Of a stretch of 11,114 nucleotides of DNA, positions 7,302-11,114 are shown in pieces. The position numbers were made by a program, and so were the translations under genes. The stretch is from Candidatus Omnitrophota bacterium (GTDB taxonomy: Bacteria; Omnitrophota; Gorgyraeia; Zapsychrales; JANLHA01). Each line of letters starts with the position of its first letter. Positions within the stretch are counted from its first letter, which is position 1. Location: positions 1 to 11,114 of the forward strand of contig JAHFFS010000028.1 in the NCBI GenBank assembly GCA_023247815.1, read 5' to 3'. The notes under the pieces were generated by a model, which saw only the letters and a program-made list of their open reading frames with translations, ran no database searches and had not been told where the DNA came from.

Positions 7302-7316
7302 AAGGAAATTTCATAT
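7302..7316 (+). repeat. 15-bp direct repeat, right copy
   Basis: AAGGAAATTTCATAT, identical to 6372-6386. It lies in the 5' flank of the pilin gene, immediately upstream of the pilin promoter. Confidence 0.8.
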
Positions 7317-7320
7317 CTTA

Positions 7321-7348
7321 TTGACATAATGTTCGGCTATGTTAGGAT
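7321..7348 (+). promoter_or_regulatory. Sigma-70-type promoter of the major pilin gene
   Basis: A perfect -35 box TTGACA (7321-7326), a 16-bp spacer and TAGGAT (7343-7348), with TG at 7340-7341 (TGTTAGGAT). It has the best -35 box in the window, as expected for an abundant structural protein. The leader would be about 20 nt and carries GGGAG at 7360-7364. Confidence 0.65.
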
Positions 7349-7374
7349 GAAAACAATATGGGAGCTCGTCAGTG

Positions 7375-7791
7375 ATGATCAAAAAGAAACATATGCGACA
7401 GCAGGTTAGGGGTTTTACTCTCGTCGAAATCATGATTGTTGTGGGGATCATTGCCTTGTTGGCCGCGATTGCCATCCCTAACTTACGGCTTTTTCGCATG
7501 TCAGCGAACGATGTTTTAGCGCAAACAACGCTCAAAGCCCTTTCCAATTCCGCGGAATATTACGCAACCACGCACGAGAGCGATTATCCCGCCCGGATTG
7601 CTGATCTCACGCAAGGAGAACAGGCGGCTTTGGCGCGTCCTTATTGCGATGAGGGCAGCATTTCGGGTTTTGTTTATAAGTGTGAAATGGGGGTCGATGG
7701 TTACGCGTTCACGGCTACCCCCGTGGCCGTTGGTAAGACCGGATCTAAGACGTTTGTGATTAAAACCGGGGGGATTTTAGCTGAAAAGTGA
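7375..7791 (+). CDS. Type IV prepilin / major pseudopilin-like protein
   Basis: A 138-residue class III prepilin. A basic leader ends at Gly13 and prepilin peptidase should cut before Phe14, giving mature FTLVEIMIVVGIIALLAAIA with Glu at +5. The hydrophobic N-terminal helix spans about 14-36 and the rest is a small periplasmic head. Cys91 and Cys103 can form a disulfide loop like that of short pilins. The start is ATG 7375, 10 nt after GGAG (7361-7364); GTG 7372 is also possible, while ATG 7393 is less well placed. It has its own strong promoter and is followed at once by an intrinsic terminator, so it is probably made at a higher level than the minor pilins downstream. This supports its being the main fibre subunit. 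A GspG role is the alternative, though no type II specific gene is visible. Confidence 0.9.
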   Translation: MIKKKHMRQQVRGFTLVEIMIVVGIIALLAAIAIPNLRLFRMSANDVLAQTTLKALSNSAEYYATTHESDYPARIADLTQGEQAALARPYCDEGSISGFVYKCEMGVDGYAFTATPVAVGKTGSKTFVIKTGGILAEK

Positions 7792-7822
7792 TTTGGTAAG
7801 GATTTAATGCTCAGACTGCCAG

Positions 7823-7845
7823 CTCCGCCCAAGCGGAGTTTTTTT
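7823..7845 (+). terminator. Intrinsic terminator after the pilin gene
   Basis: CTCCGC (7823-7828) and GCGGAG (7833-7838) form a 6-bp stem with a CCAA tetraloop, followed directly by seven T. It stands between the pilin stop and the first minor pseudopilin gene, whose ATG follows 8 nt after the T run. Partial read-through would give high pilin and low minor-subunit expression. Confidence 0.85.
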
Positions 7846-7853
7846 ATTTATAC

Positions 7854-8348
7854 ATGAAAAGGAAAATACGAAAGAACCACGGGCTGTCCCTCATTGAGCT
7901 ATTGATGGCTGTGGGGATGTTTGTCCTCATCCTCGGCGGGATATGGACAAGTTTCATTGTTTGCTTGAAAATCACCCGCAACGCCCAAAATTCGCTGCAA
8001 CTTTTGGCCGCGGCTCAAAATCGGATGGAACAAATCAAGGCCGCGTCCTTCACGAGCGTCATCGATGATTTTAATGGCAAGTCTTTTGTTATTGAAGGCG
8101 TTAAGGCGAAAGGCGTGACCTATCTCAACGCGACGACGGTCCCGCATTTATTGGACGTTGTCCTCTCTGTCAGCTGGCGGCAAAGTCAGACAGTGATTGG
8201 TGAAGACCAGAACCTCAACGGCGAACTAGACCAGGGAGAAGATCAAAATCACAATGGACGGCTGGATTCGCCGTTCCAACTGGTTGCCAAGTTGTATGAT
8301 CCATCGAGCGGACTGCGTGATTTCAATCCTACCGAACCTAACCCATGA
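7854..8348 (+). CDS. Minor pseudopilin, GspI/PilV-like, with calcium-binding-type loops
   Basis: A 164-residue prepilin-like protein. The leader MKRKIRKNHG ends at Gly10, the mature form starts LSLIE with Glu at +5, and the hydrophobic helix spans about 11-37. Residues 116-138 contain two tandem loops, EDQNLNGELD and EDQNHNGRLD, whose DxNxNGxxD spacing matches EF-hand/dockerin-like calcium loops; similar pairs are familiar in minor pilins. It shares an ATGA overlap with the next pseudopilin gene. No ribosome site lies near ATG 7854, because the terminator and its T run fill that space; the nearest purine run (GGAG, 7835-7838) is 15 nt away, so translation may be weak. I assign it to the I/V class from its position before a J-like and a K-like gene and its NRMEQIKAAS region. 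That class call is moderate; the pseudopilin call is firm. Confidence 0.88.
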   Translation: MKRKIRKNHGLSLIELLMAVGMFVLILGGIWTSFIVCLKITRNAQNSLQLLAAAQNRMEQIKAASFTSVIDDFNGKSFVIEGVKAKGVTYLNATTVPHLLDVVLSVSWRQSQTVIGEDQNLNGELDQGEDQNHNGRLDSPFQLVAKLYDPSSGLRDFNPTEPNP

Positions 8349-9016
8349 TCAACAAAAAGCAAGGATTAACGCTGCTTGAAGTCTTGATGACGGCGGCCAT
8401 CCTCAGTCTGCTTTTGGGAATAGGCGCTCACAGCCTTTGGCAAGCGAACCAGGTATGGAATACCCTGCATACGCGCATGGATCTTGAAGAACAAAATCTC
8501 CGCGCGCTTGATCGTTTGCGGCAAGAACTAAAGTTTTCCGCGGCCGATCATGTTGAAATCATTGAACAAGCAACGGTCCAAGGCGTGGATTTGATCAGGT
8601 TCCAATTGCCGGTTCTATGCTCGTCGGGGGATGGTGTTATTCCCGGCGATCATCCGGCACAGATCCTTTGGAGCGCGCCTTTACCATCAGCTTGCCAGAG
8701 CCGAGAATGTTTGTCTCTGACCGAGGTCTGCGGACAGCAGGATTCGTATTATCTCGAATATGGGGTCAATCAGAAACAGGAGTTTTTCCGTCGGGTCATT
8801 GATTCGCGGTTCCGTTTGTTCAAAGAAGATCCTTTGGCCGCGAATATCCATTCCTTTCAAGTTTCACTGCCAGCTTCGGGTCTGGCGGTTGTTCAATTGA
8901 CCGCGCAAAAGCGATTTGGGCAGCAGGAGCTAACAGCGCAATCCCGAGCAGAGATTTTTTTGCGAAACTCTCAGGTGGGCCCTAGGAAAAAAATTTATGA
9001 ATTTGTCCAATTCTAA
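8345..9016 (+). CDS. Minor pseudopilin, GspJ/PilW-like
   Basis: A 223-residue prepilin-like protein with a very short leader (MINKKQG). Cleavage before Leu8 gives LTLLE with Glu at +5, and the hydrophobic helix spans about 8-29. The following region (WNTLHTRMDLEEQNLRALDR) has the long amphipathic helix typical of J/W pseudopilins. Four Cys at 92, 117, 122 and 129 cluster in the head and could form two disulfides. Its ATG overlaps the previous stop (ATGA), so translation is probably coupled, and its own 3' end overlaps the next gene by 20 nt. Length and order fit the J position in an I-J-K tip complex that primes fibre assembly. Tip placement is inferred from the family. Confidence 0.88.
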   Translation: MINKKQGLTLLEVLMTAAILSLLLGIGAHSLWQANQVWNTLHTRMDLEEQNLRALDRLRQELKFSAADHVEIIEQATVQGVDLIRFQLPVLCSSGDGVIPGDHPAQILWSAPLPSACQSRECLSLTEVCGQQDSYYLEYGVNQKQEFFRRVIDSRFRLFKEDPLAANIHSFQVSLPASGLAVVQLTAQKRFGQQELTAQSRAEIFLRNSQVGPRKKIYEFVQF

Positions 9017-9680
9017 AAATCAAAATGGTTTTGCTTTTGTTTATGTCTTGATGATCGTTGTTGTTTTGACGGCGCTCAGTGCTGGGTTTATCATCCGAGC
9101 GCTCAATTTTGGAAGAATCGTTAGACAGCAACAGTCTTATGTTCAAAGCGGTTATTTGGCGGAGGCCGCGGCTATGCAGGGGTTAGTAGAATTCCTTAAC
9201 CGGATGAAACGCGATGAAGGTCCTGTTGCGCAAGAAGGGGATGGATTTTTTCAAGACCGGATCAAGGATTGTCTGGATTTTGGAAAATGTCTGGAGTTTT
9301 TTGTAAAAATGACGAAGCCCGCGGATTGGGAATATCACTCGGACGACGAGCGTGCCGTGTATGAAAACGATGAAGTTGGTTGGGGCGCGGGTTCGTATCA
9401 TTACATTTTGCAATTGACGCCGGGAAGAGCGCCTTTTAAGTTTGCGGAACAGCATTGGTTGTTTCCTTATGTCTTTCAGGTGACCGGCCGGGGTATGGTT
9501 TCTGAGATGAAACAAGCCTTGGTTTGGAAGGGGGAAGTGGTTTTTCACGTCGCAGAGAAATCCGTTTCGGACGGTCAAAGCGTCGACAATACCGATCTGC
9601 GGCCGACCTTCAGCGTCTATGCGCAGATATCGGAAGAAACGCTTGTGCTCCAGCAGGGATCGTCAAAAGTTTTGCATTGA
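8997..9680 (+). CDS. Minor pseudopilin, GspK/PilX-like
   Basis: 227 residues. The leader ends at Gly11 and the mature protein starts FAFVY, so position +5 is Tyr rather than Glu. Loss of Glu5 is a hallmark of GspK-type subunits at the fibre tip. The hydrophobic helix covers about 12-34, followed by SGYLAEAAAMQGLVEFLN (51-68), close to the conserved helix of GspK/PilX proteins. Cys92 and Cys98 may form a small loop. It is shorter than the roughly 300 or more residues common for GspK, which fits a PilX-like version without the added domain. ATG 8997 lies 20 nt inside the preceding gene and has AGGA at 8984-8987, 9 nt away. It closes the pseudopilin group; a 99-bp gap follows. Confidence 0.85.
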   Translation: MNLSNSKNQNGFAFVYVLMIVVVLTALSAGFIIRALNFGRIVRQQQSYVQSGYLAEAAAMQGLVEFLNRMKRDEGPVAQEGDGFFQDRIKDCLDFGKCLEFFVKMTKPADWEYHSDDERAVYENDEVGWGAGSYHYILQLTPGRAPFKFAEQHWLFPYVFQVTGRGMVSEMKQALVWKGEVVFHVAEKSVSDGQSVDNTDLRPTFSVYAQISEETLVLQQGSSKVLH

Positions 9681-9761
9681 CGATGGTCCGTGGTTCCCAC
9701 ACAGAGTTCTAGCCAGTAAGGGTAAATATCTTGTTTAAGAATCCCATCCGGCAAAAAATTT

Positions 9762-9770
9762 TGTTAAAAT
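9762..9770 (+). promoter_or_regulatory. Extended -10 promoter candidate for pilM
   Basis: TGTTAAAAT at 9762-9770: TAAAAT matches 5 of 6 of the -10 consensus and has TG one base upstream. I find no convincing -35 box at a 15-18 bp spacing. The element ends 9 nt before ATG 9780, so the leader would be about 0-4 nt, and no ribosome site precedes the ATG. A new transcript for pilM-pilN probably begins here. Confidence 0.5.
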
Positions 9771-9779
9771 GATCCTGTC

Positions 9780-10856
9780 ATGACGCCCTTTTCGCTCAAT
9801 CAAATTTTTCAAGGCCAGCCGTCGATCGCGGCCGGTTTGGATATTGGGACGCGTTCCAGCAAAATGGTTGTTTTGAAAAAGACCGCGGGGCGGCTGGAAC
9901 TCCTGCACTGGTCGATTGAACCTATTGACCAGGGGGATGAGAAAGCGTCGGTAAAAAGTCTATTGAAGAAAGTTTTGATCAATCCATTTCCTTGCCGAAC
10001 CGCGCTTTTTGGACGAGGAACGCTGCTGCGGGTGGTCGAAACCACCCGCATGTCGGCGAGCGAACTGAAAAAATCATTTGCCTTTGAGGCTGATCGCTAT
10101 TTTCCATTTCCGGCGAAAGATGTTTTTATGGATTGCGCCATCATCGATAACAAGCGCAAAGATAACAAGATGACGGTGCTGATCGCGGTGGCAAAAAAGG
10201 AATTGGTCAACGAGCGTTTGAAGCTTTTAAAGGAGATCGGGCTAACGGCCGATCATATTGGTCTTAACGCGATCGCCTTAGCTAACGCGCTTGCTTGGGC
10301 CGGCCCATCGGTTGCTTCTTCTGTTGGTCATGCTGTTATTGGAAATCAAGCCGCGGCAGCCAGTTTGGCCCCGTCGGTGGCGATCCTGGATATCGGAGAA
10401 ATGGAAAGCAATTTAACGATTCATATCAACAGTGTTCCCCGTTTCAGTCGTGATTTTTACATTGGCGGACGGGAACTCACCCGCTGCATTACCAATGTGA
10501 AGAGCGTTCCCTTAGAAGTGGCAGAAAAGTTAAAGGCCCAGGGCGGCCCGGAGATCCTCGCGATACTGGAATCCAGCGATTCGCCTTTATTCGATATCTT
10601 GACCGAATTGCGATTGTCTTTTGATTATTTTACGACCGAACATAAGGTCCAACCCGCTAAATTGTTGATCACCGGCGGGGCTTCTGGCATTCCTGGTATC
10701 GTTGGTTTGATGACAAAACATTTGGATTTGAATGTGGAACAATTCAATCCGTTTGCAAAGATAAAACCGCACCGGTCCTTTGATCAAAAGGATTGGGAAG
10801 GGCACTTAGGAGAACTGGCTGTGGCCCTAGGATTGGCACTGTCGCATTTCCAATGA
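9780..10856 (+). CDS. pilM: PilM, actin-like pilus assembly ATPase
   Basis: 358 residues of the actin/FtsA-like PilM family, which binds the N-terminus of PilN at the cytoplasmic face and links the motor to the alignment subcomplex. The phosphate-1 loop is AGLDIGTRSSKMVV (18-31), phosphate-2 is AILDIGEMESNLTI (201-214) and the adenosine motif is LLITGGASGIPG (295-306). Residues 219-234 (PRFSRDFYIGGRELT) are the family-typical strand and GGxxLT turn. Length is the usual 350-360. A low-complexity Ala/Ser/Val stretch at about 173-199, before phosphate-2, is longer than I expect but leaves the fold motifs intact. ATG 9780 has no ribosome site and lies just after a -10 element. pilN follows 10 nt after the stop, the standard pilM-pilN order, which favours type IV pilus use, since type II systems have GspL instead. 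Confidence 0.93.
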   Translation: MTPFSLNQIFQGQPSIAAGLDIGTRSSKMVVLKKTAGRLELLHWSIEPIDQGDEKASVKSLLKKVLINPFPCRTALFGRGTLLRVVETTRMSASELKKSFAFEADRYFPFPAKDVFMDCAIIDNKRKDNKMTVLIAVAKKELVNERLKLLKEIGLTADHIGLNAIALANALAWAGPSVASSVGHAVIGNQAAAASLAPSVAILDIGEMESNLTIHINSVPRFSRDFYIGGRELTRCITNVKSVPLEVAEKLKAQGGPEILAILESSDSPLFDILTELRLSFDYFTTEHKVQPAKLLITGGASGIPGIVGLMTKHLDLNVEQFNPFAKIKPHRSFDQKDWEGHLGELAVALGLALSHFQ

Positions 10857-10866
10857 GGATTTTAAA

Positions 10867-11114
10867 ATGATTTCCATCAATTTTGTTCCGGAACATTTGC
10901 ATAAGAAAGACCAACGGCCGTCGGAGCTTTGGCTGACCGAGGCCAGGATCAAGAAATGGATTTTAGCGATGATCCTTATCTTAACGACGATCCACGGCAT
11001 TTTGCAATTTAGCATTTTTCAGATCCAACGGAAGATCGAAGGCCTCCAAGCCGAAGAATTGCACTTTCAGCCGCAAAAGCAACAGCAAGAGCAATTGGCG
11101 TCTGACCAGCAACA
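10867..11114 (+). CDS. pilN: PilN, pilus alignment protein (3' end outside window)
   Basis: The first 82 residues are visible and the frame is still open at the right edge. MISINFVPEH matches the conserved INxxP motif by which the cytoplasmic tail of PilN docks on PilM. A basic stretch leads into one hydrophobic segment at about 31-51 (WILAMILILTTIHGILQFSI), followed by a Gln- and Glu-rich coiled-coil-like start of the periplasmic part. This is the single-pass topology of PilN. GAGGA at 10855-10859, overlapping the pilM stop, lies 7 nt before ATG 10867, so translation is probably coupled to pilM. The identification rests on the motif, topology and gene order. Confidence 0.9.
   Translation, partial: MISINFVPEHLHKKDQRPSELWLTEARIKKWILAMILILTTIHGILQFSIFQIQRKIEGLQAEELHFQPQKQQQEQLASDQQ

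Larger units (their letters stand above)
6372..7316 (+). mobile_element. Repeat-bounded toxin-antitoxin-like cassette
   Basis: The 15-bp sequence AAGGAAATTTCATAT occurs at 6372-6386 and again, identically, at 7302-7316; the flanking bases differ, so the match is exactly 15 bp. Between the copies lie a zeta-like kinase gene with its own promoter and a small overlapping gene. Three 60-base blocks of the kinase gene, counted by hand, have 38, 35 and 40% GC, against 50 and 53% for two blocks of neighbouring pilus genes. The left copy begins on the stop codon of the coiled-coil gene and the right copy ends 4 nt before the pilin -35 box. Removing 930 bp would leave a normal short spacer. No integrase or transposase is present, so the route of entry is unknown. 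Confidence 0.5.

Noticed and set aside
1..11114. CRISPR array, tRNA, rRNA or riboswitch
   Set aside because: No spaced repeat array, tRNA cloverleaf or rRNA-like segment was seen, and the intergenic gaps are too short for most riboswitches.

Overview
This is a type IV pilus / type II secretion-like assembly locus of a Gram-negative-type bacterium, and all genes read on the + strand. The major-pilin style (class III leader, short C-terminal disulfide loop), the tandem GspE/PilB ATPases and a heptanucleotide tandem repeat resemble uncultured lineages such as Omnitrophota. That assignment comes from memory of family style, with no marker gene in view, so it is low confidence.

Layout. 1-3317: two consecutive GspE/PilB assembly ATPases. 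The first is cut by the window's left edge, and the two are separated by a GACTTGW-like heptamer array. 3318-4616: an extended -10 promoter and the platform protein PilC/GspF. 4617-4714: two stem-loops, the second a GC-rich terminator candidate. 4715-6373: an exported, almost wholly coiled-coil protein of unknown function. 6372-7316: a roughly 0.93 kb AT-rich cassette with a perfect 15-bp direct repeat (AAGGAAATTTCATAT) at each end. It holds a zeta-toxin-like P-loop kinase followed, with an 8-nt overlap, by a 53-residue very basic protein, so it looks like an inserted toxin-antitoxin module. 7321-7845: promoter, major prepilin-like gene and intrinsic terminator. 7854-9680: three overlapping minor pseudopilin genes (I/PilV-like, J/PilW-like, K/PilX-like). 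9762-11114: promoter, pilM and the start of pilN.

Working together: the ATPases power subunit extraction through PilC, PilM-PilN form the cytoplasmic/inner-membrane alignment platform, the major pilin builds the fibre, and the I-J-K-like proteins probably form the priming tip. The cassette has no obvious role in the pilus. It sits exactly between the coiled-coil stop codon and the pilin promoter, and removing one repeat-to-repeat unit (930 bp) leaves an ordinary spacer of about 70 bp.

Four genes share an upstream TGTTAnnnT extended -10 element. For the toxin-like gene and pilM it lies only 6 and 9 nt before the ATG, which suggests leaderless or nearly leaderless transcripts. The most interesting parts are the repeat-bounded toxin/small-protein cassette and these promoters.
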